64,000 nt of DNA. It comes from Rutpela maculata (taxonomy: Eukaryota > Arthropoda > Insecta > Coleoptera > Cerambycidae). The position numbers were made by a program, and so were the translations under genes. The notes below the pieces were generated by a model that made no database searches, had not been told where the DNA came from, and saw only the letters and a list, made by a program, of their open reading frames with translations. The stretch's first letter is position 1. Every line of letters starts with the position of its first letter. Where the stretch lies: positions 11,644,706-11,708,705 of the forward strand of contig OW386288.2 of assembly GCA_936432065.2 (NCBI GenBank), read 5' to 3'. Below are positions 22,201-33,911 of the stretch, one piece after another.

Positions 22201-22301
22201 CTTTGACATAAATTATTCCTAGTATAATAGTATATTTTCGTGGGGTGAGACTTAAAAAATACGCAAAAAAATTCACCCCCTATAGAGATGGGCCACCCTA
22301 A
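19256..22301. mobile_element. 3-kb DNA transposon with 16-bp identical terminal repeats
   Basis: The left end TTAGGGTGGCCCATCT and the right end AGATGGGCCACCCTAA are exact inverse complements. The flanks AGCAAGAA (before) and AGCAAGAT (after) suggest a ~7-8 bp target duplication. The element holds one minus-strand transposase gene with short untranslated margins. It is among the least decayed units in the window. Confidence 0.85.
19709..21981 (-). pseudogene. Transposase of a cc8K15.2-like (hAT-like) family, four frame changes
   Basis: In order: N-terminal MADVRSLRKDTFIYLVRHYS; a charged coiled-coil-like segment (QLASQEKSAEEKLQKL); a basic patch QPKKRRLYGT; then the core PVIHWDGKLLPSLTG, CCDTTASNMGYINGA (probable first catalytic Asp), LYFPCRHHIFEVVL, FHHARWMAKAIYCLK and, near the end, VNDAAERGIKF. 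I relate these blocks from memory to a family often annotated cc8K15.2-like. The frame changes once near 21590, 21490, 21100 and 20212, at least three times in or next to an A-rich run. No nonsense codon occurs inside the individual segments. With those four changes it would span ~740 codons. Confidence 0.8.
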
Positions 22302-23680
22302 GCAAGATACAATTGTACAAATGGCAAATCTAGCTGCACAAAAACTCGAAAACACTACGACCCAATATTAATTTATAAATGATAAATTTTTCATTGCTAA
22401 AATTGTTACGTAAGAACCAGATAACAAATTATACCATCAAATTATTTATAAGTGTTTTGAATAATGATAAAAATTGGTAAAAATTGTTACGCTTAACAGT
22501 ATATTGTTTTATTAGGAGTAAAAGTGATAGTTTTGTGATGAGTCTGTAGGTTTGCCGGACGAACGAAATGAGTCCTGCAATTACAGACGAGTCACGATAA
22601 GTGGCTTTAACTCCGAACAAATCATGCTATTTTTTCTTCAAACGTCATTAGCTATAAAAAAAAAGATACAAAATCTCGAAACGTCAGAAAAAGTACTTTT
22701 ACCTCCGCTGTTAATGGCAACGCATTGTATGGTGGAGATATGCGTCCTCTAAAAGTGGCGTCCGCCCTTGTCATGTTTAGTAGGCAGATTCTTACATATT
22801 ATTAGATAGGTTCTTGCACATATTTGCTGTATACTTGATAATGATAATTGGGATTAGTTAAATTCTTGCATTTTTTTGATTAATTGATTAACTTTAAGTA
22901 AAAAAGCTTTTCCTATTCTTCGTAATTCTTTTTATAAACCAGCGTGCCGCAGGTTTCGTGAAGCTACTCTTGTATATCAAAAACTACTAATGTGGGTGAT
23001 TCGAATTTATTGACGTAGTAGAGGCAAACGTATGGTGGACTTTCCGAAAATTATAATAGCGTTTTTCTTTGAAAAATCTAATCAAATACTCTTAAACATT
23101 ACATTGAAGTGAGTTCAAAGATGTTTGGGATATAAGATATTAAAAAATATATTTTTAGCAAAAAAATTATATCTGCGAAATGGTTGCTCAAATGCTCCTT
23201 ATTTTTTATTCAGCATTGTTTTGTTGACAACATAAATGTTTTGAATCTAGTTTTATTCAACTTCCACGGCATACTTATTTCATAAGCGTATTTTCTCGAT
23301 ATTTTAATTATTATCCACCAAAAAACTCGTGTATTTGGGTTAATATCAAACCGATTTTCGATTAGAAGGTATCAATGCATTTGTCGTGGAAAATTAGTAT
23401 TTAATTACTGACTGTCTAAAAGATGTTGCCATTTGAAAAAGTTGACATAATTACAAATTAGTGATTTCGGAAATTTTAGTGAATACTAAACCAATTCGAA
23501 AAATCTTAAGTTTACATTTTTCTCTTATTGTTTTGGTCCATTTGATTGATTTGAGTGCATCCACTGTATTCTAGATGCAAAAATAAAAATAGCCCTAAAA
23601 AAATAAAGTAGTCTCAAAAAAATATTAAAACTACTCAGTCGTACTTAGAATCATCTCCGGAATCGAAGAATGTAAAAATA
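22302..23680. other. No gene recognised
   Basis: Short frames at 22429-22752 have no domain. No repeat ends were found. Confidence 0.4.
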
Positions 23681-24668
23681 TACAGGGTGTTCCATTTAAA
23701 ATTTCAAAGTTGGGGTCATTTCCGGGAAAATCGGAAGCGATGGAAAAGTGTCAAATTTTGAAAAATTTGCCGTTTTTGGTATATATTACCCCTGCCAAAT
23801 TTAAGACATATGTTGAAAACTCTGGAAAGTATGGCTTGTAATAATTCCGTTGACACCCGGTATATATATAAGATTCTAAAACGTCCCAGACCAAGTTTTT
23901 AGGTTCCCATTGACCAGTGAATTACATTATCAAAATGGAGGATACAATAGAATTTAAACCTTTAAATCATATCAGTTTTTTTGCAGCTCTTTGCGATTAT
24001 ATCATCAATGCTTGCACAAAAAAAATTGGATATACGGTTTTTATACTTTCAGTGTCGAAGCCAGAAGGTGGGGAGCCCCCAATTTTGAATTGAAAAAACG
24101 TAAAACATCAATGCTTAGGTACTAAAAAATTTCAACGAAAAATTAAAATTTTTCACTAATTTAACACACCCTCTCCCAAGCTTCCTTTTTTTTAAGCTAA
24201 AATCCCAATTTTCAAGTCGTTATAACTTAAAGTCTATCAATTTTTACGAAAAGTTGCATAGAACCTTTTCTTCTTAAAACTCTATTTTATTTCACCTCCA
24301 ATGTTTTTAATTATTAAATTTCGACTGTCGCTTGATCAGTATCTACAAAGTGACGTCACGCGAAGCTCCGCCCTGTTTTCGCGCTGTCCAACTTTGGTAA
24401 TTTATTTAAGGGTTTAAACGTCCGAATGAAAACCTAAAAATTTGGAAATTGCCTTAGAACGTGTTCTACTTTCGATTTCAAAAATAAAAACAAGCTAAAA
24501 ACTTACTCTTCGCCAATTTACTCAGCTTTTTATATATAATTGTTACACATTCTATAGGATACTCTTCGCAGTTTTCTTGTAAATAATGTTAGTTTTTGGA
24601 CATCCTAAATTTTGTGATACCATACATTTTGTGTTGTGAAAAAAATTATATGAAAAAAAAAATATAAA

Positions 24669-25705
24669 AAAAATATCCAACCTGTGTGGGATTCGAACAC
24701 GGGACCTTTGACACCCGGTATATTGCAACGCAAAGCAATCAATCAATCAATCAAACAATACTTTATTTAAATTAAATTATAAATGTGTCTTCCCGGAAAC
24801 TGTCCCGGAGCCAGCCAGACATACACGGCGCGCAGCGCCGTGGTGAGTGTAAGGCTGGGCGGCGCAGGTCCGGTTTGGCTAAACAATAGTTAGTGAGGGG
24901 GTTAGAGCTCCTGTTTAAAAGGTATAAACTTAAAACTAACAATAACTTTTAAAAAACATGATATATGAAAATATCTAAAAATAACTAAAATAGCACAATA
25001 AAATTATCGATTTCGCGCACAACACGAGCGCGAACACTTTGAAATTTTGGTTGCTGGCACGGGAAAACAAAACTCAACGAAAAAACCCGTTCGAAGCAAT
25101 TCCACCCTGGTGGTCTTCCTGCCAGGAAAATGTGGTGAAATGAAAGTTAAGGATTAAAAGAGTTAGGATTTTTATAAATTTATCGGCTTAAATGGAATTT
25201 GGAGACAAAAATGGACAAAAGAACAGAAAAGGATGAACGAGAACAAAATAAACAAACAGAGAGGGAATAGAAAAATATTAAAGATGTAAGTAGAGAAAGG
25301 ACAAAGTTTAGGATAGTAATAAGTTGTAGTAGTGGAAAGTTTGGCTAAGGGAGTTGCCGGAAAATAGGCAACGTCTGGTATGGTAGGGGGTGTCTTATAT
25401 CGAAAAGTATGGCATTATGCTGTCTAATTCGGGTTATGTTGCGGGTAAGCGGACTATCGCCCAGTTTGAATTGATAGAATTTCTGGGAGATTTCTTGGAC
25501 GTAGTCTGCTAGTGGGATTATGTCGTGACATCGTGCGTATAAATCTCTGAGGGAGGTGTATCTGTCTGAACCAGAGATGAGGCGCATAAATTTGTGTTCT
25601 AACACTTTAAGTTTTCTCATTTTCGTGGCCGGTATGCTGCACCACACCGGCGTCGCGTATGATTGCCGGCCTGATCATCATTTAACCGCTGCGCCACCAC
25701 ATATT
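24669..25705 (-). mobile_element. tRNA-derived SINE split by a LINE
   Basis: On the minus strand, box A (TGGCGCAGCGGTTAA, 25682-25696) and box B (GTTCGAATCC, 24689-24698) belong to one head, now 1 kb apart because a LINE sits between them. The 3' end is A/T-rich. Possible target duplication TATGAAA near 24652 and 25770. The T-arm has a mismatch, so a SINE is more likely than a host tRNA gene. Confidence 0.6.
24728..25660 (-). pseudogene. 5'-truncated LINE inserted in the tRNA-like SINE
   Basis: The coding part (25660-25345) reads YATPVWCSIPATKMRKL, KVLEHKFMRLISGSDRYTSL and DYVQEISQKFYQFKLGDSP, the thumb region downstream of the reverse transcriptase core. A ~600-bp 3' untranslated region follows with a small GC hairpin (24825-24841), an AATAAAG signal and a terminal (TTGA)n tail (24735-24755). 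Such short-repeat tails mark target-primed insertion. Confidence 0.75.
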
Positions 25706-26312
25706 TCTATGAAAATTGATTGTGATATACCTATATCTTTCGACAATCATACATATTTCAACTCGTACTTCTATGAAATATATATTAGTAAAATTCATAA
25801 ACAAAAAAAATATATTATGGAAATAATATTTCGCAAGATTTCCATTTTAGTACAAGCGAAAAAAATTAAGAGAATATATATTTTTTTAAATTAAATAATT
25901 AATAATTTTTTTATTTACCGATCGATTTTCTTCAAAAACAATAGGGTTCTTCCACTAGCTAACACTAACTTACTTTCTAGATTTCAATACAATCGGACTT
26001 TTCTTTCTTAAGTTATCGTGCTTACAAGAAACATGACGGACGGACGGACGGACAGATACTTTGAAAGTTGTTCAGAATTCGTTCACTAACACAATGATAT
26101 GAAAATTTTTTCTCTACGAGCGATATTTACGATTTTAGAAATGTGCCGATCAAATACAATGAAAAAATGATGAACGGGCCTATTGTATAAGTGTTGTATA
26201 CTTATCAAAAAAATATAAAATTCAACATAGGTACATTTGATCATATAGATGCCAAATGACCCCCTGTACCTCCCCTATCCAGGGTCGGCATCGATCTACC
26301 AAACACCCTGTA

Positions 26313-29300
26313 TATTTTGAGGGAGCCAAAGTTCAACAATAGCTTTTTTAAATATAATTGTTGGATATACAACACCATCCAGATTAAAGTTTTATGCAAA
26401 TACCAATATTAACCACCCATGCTATACATCGATGCGTACGTGCGGCTCTAAGCAACGGAGATGGGAATAATATAAAGATCCCAAAAAAAATTTACAGAAT
26501 TTACACGTTGCAATCAAGCGAAGCAAAGGTCTTTCAATTGAAAATGACACGCTGGCACGTCAGTCGCAGCTCCAAGCCGGCTTTTGTACTTTCGCTAATG
26601 AAAAGCTCAGAGAATCAAAACACTCCTGCCGACGATTACTTCTGATAACTCCGAACCGCCATACCCAACCGAATCCATTCTTAGTTCATCGAGACTTTTC
26701 TAATCTATCCGATGTGACAGCACCAACCTCGTCACGAACACTAACAATTCATCATTTGTATTTAGGGTCTTTTTCTATCTTTTCAATAAAATATCTAGCT
26801 GGCTTGATACGAACGCATGATCAGACTGGAACAGATTAGAAGTATGCCAGACGCTCGTTTAATTCCTGTGTAATTAACAACGAGGGAGGTAAGATTTGCC
26901 AAAAATGTATACAGTGTGTTTCACAGGTAATGGTACGTACCTCGGCTGTATATTTCAGAAATTAAAATAGGAAGATTGAGCCAAACATCGTTTATTAACG
27001 TTGTGCCACTTGATCAGATACAGGGCGTTAATTTTCTGAAGTTCTTGCAATAAAATGAAAATCATTTTAGACATTAGACTCAAAATTGGCAGAAAATAGT
27101 ATATTAAGTTGGGATTTAAAAAATCTATAGGTGTAATACTGAATGAATTGTAACGATATATGATATTGTGAATTAATAAATACAGTCATTACTTGCAGAT
27201 GAATGAAATGTTTGAAACACAAAGCAAACATACATGTATACTTGAATCAAATGTTAAAATAAAATGTCAGTATAAAGAAATTGTTGTTTAATATAGGGTA
27301 GGTACTGATGATACTTTCATTAAGCACGAATCTTAAGAATTGCAAAATAATCTCAGAAACTGCTGAAAGCTGATTCTCATGATAAAATTTACGATATTGT
27401 GCCAAGAACACATACAGAGACATAATCTCTCTCAAAAAAACATAAATTATGTAAAAAAAAATTATTCATAAAAATTAATTAAATTAAATAAAACACTAAA
27501 TAAACTATGTAAATATCATATTGTAACATTTTAGATAAGATTTATTTATGGAAAATGTATCCCATAAACAGGACATTAAATAATAAAAATTCAGAGCGAG
27601 AAGCCTCGTCCAAAACCAAACTTTTGAAAAAAGTGATAAAAACACTAATCGTAATCTAACTAAAAGTGGTGTACTTTAAAGATTAATAACTTTTGTAGTG
27701 TGCACTCTAAGAATAAACTGTGAAAAAGGACTCACTGAGGTGAAAACTTTGGGGTGACATTAGTTTTCTTAGGTTTTAACAGATTTCAGTTCTCACTGGT
27801 ACTGTAGTAACAAAATTTCACATTGTTCTTGTAGACATTCATAAAGGGCAACTTTTAAGTGTAGTAGTTTTGAACACAGGTTGAAGTTCATATAAAATGG
27901 GGCCAAAATGTAGTGCCTGCGACAGCCTGAAAAAAAAACATTGTGTATTAGCAAAGTAAAAATAAGTGTAGGTTAGGTAAAATATATGCCAAAATGTTCA
28001 TTAGAGAATGTAGATTGGACATGTATATGAAAATAGTATGTAAATTAGCTTGTAAGAGAGAATTTTACAAAATTTAACCTAATTTCACATAACCGAGAAA
28101 TATATTAAATAGGCTGTAAAACCCTATTGTATTGTATACCGAAATGATATATGAAACATGTAGAATAAAACCCAATTGGCAAAAGTCATCAAAATTGCTA
28201 AATAAGAAAGAAAAATTCAAATTCAAAAAAATAATAAATGTCAATTAAAATCAAGTGAGTAGTAAACGTCAAAAATCATAGATTACGGCCAATTAGAAAC
28301 CGTAATTCGCAATTTAGTCATTAACAAGCATTAAGAGAGTCCATACGCGTTTTGGGGGCGCGAACACATAATCTAACTTCTGAAAAGTAGAAAATGAGAA
28401 TTTAATTATCAAAGTTTGGATAAAAATAATAATTATAAAAGGAAAATTTTAATGACAACAATTATTCTATGGATATATGAAAATAAGTTTATATTTCAAA
28501 GTAATCTGAACTTGTAAAAATTGTAAACAACAAAAATTTTAAGAAGGCTTTGTAAACAAATTTCAACTGTGCAACGAAAATAAATGTCAGGTACTTACCT
28601 GTAGTGAAAATAGTGCTTCGAAAAGTAAATGGCTGGTATCGAAGAAAGAACTAAGTGTGGAAATTCCAAATATCGAGGTCCAAAGTAAACACCGCCATTT
28701 CAGTCCAGCTGTTTGGTTTAGAAATCATCGAGTTCCGAGAGTGGCAACTGAAGTCAGAGACCTGTCAAGTGTAAAGGTTCGTCTGACCTGGTACGCGACA
28801 CTATACGCAACCGAATCTTTGGTAAGGTAAAAGCTTTTACTACGTTTTCGTTTCGTCTTCATAATAAAATAAAGAAATTTTGAGTTTTATTAAAAATTGA
28901 GACCTCTAAAATAAAAATTGCAATAGACAGTCTAAATGGCCAATAGTTTTAGTTAATTTTAAGAAATTTAGTAACAATTTGTCAAACCATTTTAGTGAAA
29001 CATACAGGCAATCTATACAACAAACTAATTGATCTCTTGAACAAATTTGGCATTACTATTAAATAAAATTTCACTATTTATTGTTCTTTTAAATTTTGCT
29101 GTTTTATTTATTAATTAATTTTGGTTGACATAAGGCCACCTGGCGCTCAACAAAATAAAATTTTAAACAAATAAAAGGAAAGTATTATCTTTCAAGTTTC
29201 CACTTAACATCACTCCGTTCGTCTGTTGAACCTACTCGAGACCCTGAGAAAGAGTTTCATTTACAAAGTAAGTATATTAACAAGCTATATAAAATATAGC

Positions 29301-29899
29301 AATAACATAACAGTATATATATTTGTATGTAAAAAAAAATCCTGGCCAGTTACAGATGTCATAGATATTTGAAATTTGGCGGTCATAGGTTTTGGGGACC
29401 TAATCCCTGACACTTCCTAGGGGTAAAAAATTGAAGTAGTTTTGATTCGAATAAAGAAATAAAAAAATCATCTCCCAGCACCGTAGGGGATGAAAATTGA
29501 AGTAAGGAACATAAAAATAAAACGACACTTGCCAGAAGGGATTCAAAAATGATTCTGTGTGACTGGTTATATTAGTAGTAGTACACCCTGCGACAAAGCC
29601 TTTGTAGTATACGATATATCACATTAGGTCCAGTGCACCTAAGCGGCATACTACGCGGATTTAATTCACTTGTTTCAAGCATTAAAATAATCAATAGAAT
29701 TAGAAATTACTTCGGTGTTCTTTAACGGTCTATAAGGTTTTTCTATAACTCGATTTTGTATTTATTTTTATATTTTTCATTTTTTTTTTTTTTTTGGGCC
29801 CAGCTAGATATTAACCGATTTGACTAAAAATTTACCCGAATTAGCTTTAGATGCATAGCAACAAATTAGAAACTACCTCATTGGCAATTTCAAATTTTC
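26313..29899. other. Mostly unrecognised; possible spliced non-coding transcript
   Basis: No domain-bearing frame. The minus strand has a strong donor CAG/GTAAGTAC at 28598 and a polypyrimidine-CAG acceptor at 27927 (see the separate entry). The rest is AT-rich with no repeat ends that I could pair. Confidence 0.35.
27700..28830 (-). ncRNA. Possible two-exon non-coding transcript
   Basis: On the minus strand, a CpG-containing segment (28830-28599) ends CACTACAG/GTAAGTAC. The next good acceptor, TTTTTTTTTCAG/GCTGTCGC, lies at 27927, giving a 672-bp intron. No long frame spans the join; the only early frame (ATGGCGG near 28693) stops after 15 codons. This is weak evidence from splice consensus alone. 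Confidence 0.2.
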
Positions 29900-30480
29900 G
29901 TGTTTTTCGTCCTACCCTACTCCAGAGCCTCCGCTTTCTCACGATGGACTGGGTTTATTTCTAAACACTGCTTATCGATCTATCATTTCTTAATATCACC
30001 TCCCTTCAGCTTCTGTGATCTCATCGATATCCTAATTAACAGACTTGTGGTTCTTATGAGGGTTCCATACATTCAGTTGTAGACTTAACACACAAAAGCT
30101 CCCTGCTAACGGTTTTTTCAAGGGTACTACATTAAGATCTATTTTATGGAACACAAAACCAGTAAATATTATCAAAAATTCCGAAAATTGTATTTGTAGT
30201 ATTCCTTGCGAGTATGGTACATATTATGTAGGCAAGTCATCTAGACCCGTCAACTTAAGACATAATGAACTTTGACATTATGCTAGAAGAGGAGAATTCG
30301 AGATATCCATTTGCGAACACGCGAGGTATAACAATTATATGATCCAATAGGAAAATGAAACAAAATAACTAAAAGGAAACTTAATGAATTCGCTATCATT
30401 TTGTTAAAGAAGGATACATTATGTCTCAAGTTATTTCACAGATTTCTATACCGGCTGGTTGCCTATCCTCGGGGATGAAG
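29900..30480 (+). pseudogene. Penelope-like element fragment with GIY-YIG endonuclease
   Basis: From ~30120 the frame reads CICSIPCEYGTYYVGKSSRP, VNLRHNEL, then GEFEISICEHARYNNYMIQ. This is the GIY-YIG nuclease domain in the context typical of Penelope-like retroelements (cysteine pair, YxG, conserved Arg, EHA). After a frame change it continues as TKRKLNEFAIILLKKDTLC, the tail of these proteins. The upstream segment VLPYSRASAFSR (~29905) may be the linker after the reverse transcriptase. Internal stops at ~30273 and ~30347. No reverse transcriptase core remains. Confidence 0.75.
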
Positions 30481-31314
30481 TAAGTAAAAATAAAATAAAT
30501 ATAATTTCTCTCACGTAGCTATGGAAATATATTAACAACAAACTGTCATGTGTGGCGTATTCAAAAGTCTTCAAACTCTTGAATACAGAAATCAAACCAT
30601 TTTTTTCAAGACGTTAACAGCTTATAATGTCATTTTTGATTATATAATATTTCAACAATCTTGTTTTAGTTGTATCTTTTTAAGGGTGAGACAATATCAA
30701 CATCTCTCTGATCTGTTTTTCAATAAATTCTTAAATATTTTTTGCAGGGCGTCAAAGTACCCCATAGAGTAAGTAAAAGGTCGATTTCTTAATCTCTGAG
30801 GCACTCAAGTTAAATCTGTTGAGGGATCAAGTCTTCATATAAATTTCATACGAGCTCCGAAGAATTAATGAAAATGGTTTGAATTATGACATAAATTCAG
30901 AACATATAAATCTAGTTAGCTGTGCAGCACCCACGGGCAATAAAAGCCAAACTAATATCGTTCATGCATGCACCGCTGTTTGTAGTGAACAGAAACCTAT
31001 TTGTATTTTTAACTTTATTATTTCTCAGTAGTTAGCAAAGCTCGCGCTCTTCTATCTGTGTTATTATTAACTACAGCACGTCCTTTTGGATAAAACTAGA
31101 TACAGTCTAATATCTGAAAAGTTGTTTTATTAAAAAATATCTAGTAACGAAAAAAACTTAGTAAAATGAAATAAATTACATATCATAGAAATTATGGCTT
31201 ATATTTATTGCAGGACGAAAGCTCCTGAGATCTATTTACAACCTATTAGAGAGTTGCTTGGTAGGTATAACTCAACATGAGAAGGTAAGTGGTGAATATA
31301 CAGAAAAAAATGAA
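30481..31314. other. No gene recognised
   Basis: AT-rich; the 30548-30772 frame has no domain. Confidence 0.4.
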
Positions 31315-31460
31315 AGTAAAATATGGGGTACAACAAGGTACAACACAAGGACCTATATTATTTATGCTATGTATCAATGATCTGCCTTACTTACCACGTT
31401 TGGATGACGTAGTTACTTTTGTTGATGATATAAGAATTCATCTTGGGGCCCTGAAATAAA
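31315..31460 (+). pseudogene. Very short LINE reverse transcriptase fragment
   Basis: The frame reads YGVQQGTTQGPILFMLCIND then LPYLPRL and VTFVDDIRI. These are motif B (canonical GVPQGSTLGPLLF) and motif C (FADD, here FVDD) of a LINE, with the usual spacing. Flanking palm motifs are gone. Confidence 0.75.
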
Positions 31461-31685
31461 AAAGGACTTTGAAATAATATTTTTTTAACATAGAATTACT
31501 ACAAAACAAATGAAAACACATTTTGTATACCTAATTTACAAGTTATCTATGAAACTTGCCTAGACATAATACAATACAAAATGATGAGAGATTATCGAGA
31601 AAGTAAAAAATAGCGTTTTTATACCCTAATTCAAGACCTCACATCTGCAGTCCCTCTGACCTTTCAGATTCATATGGGGATACAT

Positions 31686-31890
31686 TTTCACATCCAGTGA
31701 AATTATAGTAACGCAAAAAAATGAAAATTTGTACTGCTCAAATAGGCGTAGAACGTCATGCAGCGTCGTGCTCTTAAATTTGGGAAAAAAAAATTCTATC
31801 TACCGGTCTGTCTGCAACTTTTTTTTGTTTTCACGATTACTCTGGAAACTTTTAAGGTATTAACTTGAAATTTGGTGGATATTTTATACT
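31686..31890 (+). repeat. Repeat family Y, 5' fragment
   Basis: CACATCCAGTGAAATTATAG through the CTGT-rich block to CTTGAAATTTGGTGG. More diverged than the other copies and truncated on the right. Confidence 0.65.
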
Positions 31891-32401
31891 TTTGATTTTA
31901 GATATATGTATTTATTTCGAATGTAAATGCAACTGCACTACTTGTATTATTCATTTATATAGCTTTTATGCCAAATATTGAGTTGACTGATTGATATTTC
32001 TTATAAATACATGATAGTATTTTAGCATTTTGTCTTGGAATATGATGGATTAAAATTGTTTCAAATTTCGAATTGTTGGAAACAGAAAAATACTATGTTT
32101 TTGTTATTCTTATTTTAACATGCTTCAGTTTCACAAAACGATTGTAGACATGAAATAAGAAACTAATACTTGCCTTGGTCTTCCATGTGATATTCAGGGT
32201 GACCCACCGAAAATGAAACAGGCGTGTTTTCTGTTTGTATGATTATTTTTTCGGAAAACGCTCGGACTTATCGATTTTATTATCAAGGAGGGCACTTTCA
32301 TCGGGTATTGTCGATCGCACCATTGTAGGAGGTGGAAGGCCCATCCCAAAAATTTTAAATGGAAAGGAGGTCAAATTTTAAAGAAAGCATTAGTCCAAAT
32401 T

Positions 32402-33099
32402 TAAAAACCGCTGCCCAAGGAATCACTACTTCCACATCCAGATTTTTTATCCAAGTCACTCACAACGAAAAAATTTTGTATGTCGAAATAATTGTTTATG
32501 GAACTTTAATAATATAATATTTGAAATCTTCTACCCCAAAAACCCATAAAATGATACCCCACATCGGTAGCGGGGTGGGGGTGGTGATGGGGGTTGGTAG
32601 TGGAGGTGGATGAAGTAAAAAAACATTTTGAGGTTTCTGGTTCTTGTACACACACACTAAATCACATTTTTTTTTCATCCCATTTAATAATGAGGTGGGG
32701 GTAGTAATGGGGGAGGCTAATGACAAAATTTTTTTTGGGACCTTAGCTTCTCTTGTATATACTAAATACCAATTTTATGGACTCTTATCTGCTTCATTTA
32801 CCTATTTTCCCCAAATTTACCCCAATTTACCTCCCAACCCTTCGACGACAAGATGAAAATATAATCTAGTTCCAGATCTCGTTAAAGTACATATGTGTAC
32901 CAAATTTCAAGTCAATATCTCAAACGGTTCCAGAGTAAACGTGCGCACAAAAAAAGTTACAGACAGACTGACAGACAGAAATTTTTTTTTCGCTTAAACT
33001 TAAAATCTCGACGTTTCGTGACATTCTAAGCCTATTTGAACAATAAAAATTTTTAAAAATTTTTTTGTCGTTACTATACTTCCATTGGATGTGGAAGTA
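32402..33099 (-). mobile_element. Repeat family Y, copy 2
   Basis: Full-length, inverted relative to copy 1. Ends CCGCTGCCCAAGGAATC (left) and CATTGGATGTGGAAGT (right). On the plus strand it carries G-rich tracts at 32571-32612 and 32694-32714. No coding capacity. Confidence 0.82.
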
Positions 33100-33911
33100 A
33101 AAGTAAGATACCGTTGTAAAAAGAATTTAATGGCTTTAAAACGACGTGCTACTTGACTCCCCTTACCCCTTACCTTGTAGAATTTTAGGGGCGAGCTCTA
33201 CCACCGCTTAGAAGTTGAAGCAACGCTGTCGGCAATACTCAATAAAAGTATCCACCTAGCGTTTTTCGAAAAAAGTATCATATAAGCAGAAAACATATCT
33301 ATTTTGTTTTCAGTGGAACACCCTGTATGATATAATATACTTTACTCATTAATCAAGTTTACATATAAAGGTAAAACTTATCAAACTAGTCAGAATTATA
33401 CAGGTGTGGACCAAATTATATGGGATTTGAGGTTTTCTCTAAAACTATGGCAGATAGACGAAAACCAATATAGGTGACCCGAGCTCGATTTTCGAGAAAC
33501 AAACAATGACACAAACCGCGATCGTCCTCTTTTTCGACTACCGAGCTACAGAGCGTTTTTGGAAAATTGGCATGTTTGGATGACCTCTATATCTCAATTA
33601 CCAAGTGTCGAATCAAAAATCGAGTAACATAAGGCACTTTTTTGAGTACAATTGGTTGCTGATAAGAAGAAAATTATGCATGCCTCAGTTTTCGATACAT
33701 AGACATAACTTGTGTTTTTTTAAATGGAACACCCAATAAATTATTTCATTATTCGATCACAACTTAAATTAGCCATCCAACGATATATCTGTCATATTTA
33801 TCTTTAGAAAAAGTGGTTAATTTTCGAAAAATTTTATATATTTGTGAGGAGGCCATGGAAAACTGCTAACAACAACAACACTACTTATAATATAAAATAG
33901 TTTTGCCAAAA

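Larger units (their letters stand above)
24507..26165 (+). repeat. Repeat family X, copy 2, internally deleted and interrupted
   Basis: The left end ACTCTTCGCCAATTTACTC matches 16732. It then jumps to the part equivalent to 18110. It resumes after the SINE/LINE insertion (from ~25775) through TTATCGTGCTTACAAGAAAC and CGGACGGACGGACGGA to ~26165, lacking the terminal hairpin. Confidence 0.7.
23681..26312. mobile_element. CAGGGTGTT-ended element hosting a nest of insertions
   Basis: The left end TACAGGGTGTTCCATTT and the right end AAACACCCTGTATA are inverted at the first ~11 bp; both arms also contain GGGGTCATTT about 20-50 bp in. The TA borders fit Tc1/mariner-type MITEs. The inside is occupied by repeat X copy 2, a tRNA SINE and a LINE. 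No transposase. Confidence 0.55.

Noticed and set aside
24689..25696. tRNA gene with a long intron
   Set aside because: The 1-kb interval between boxes is a tailed LINE, not an intron, and the T-arm has a mismatch.
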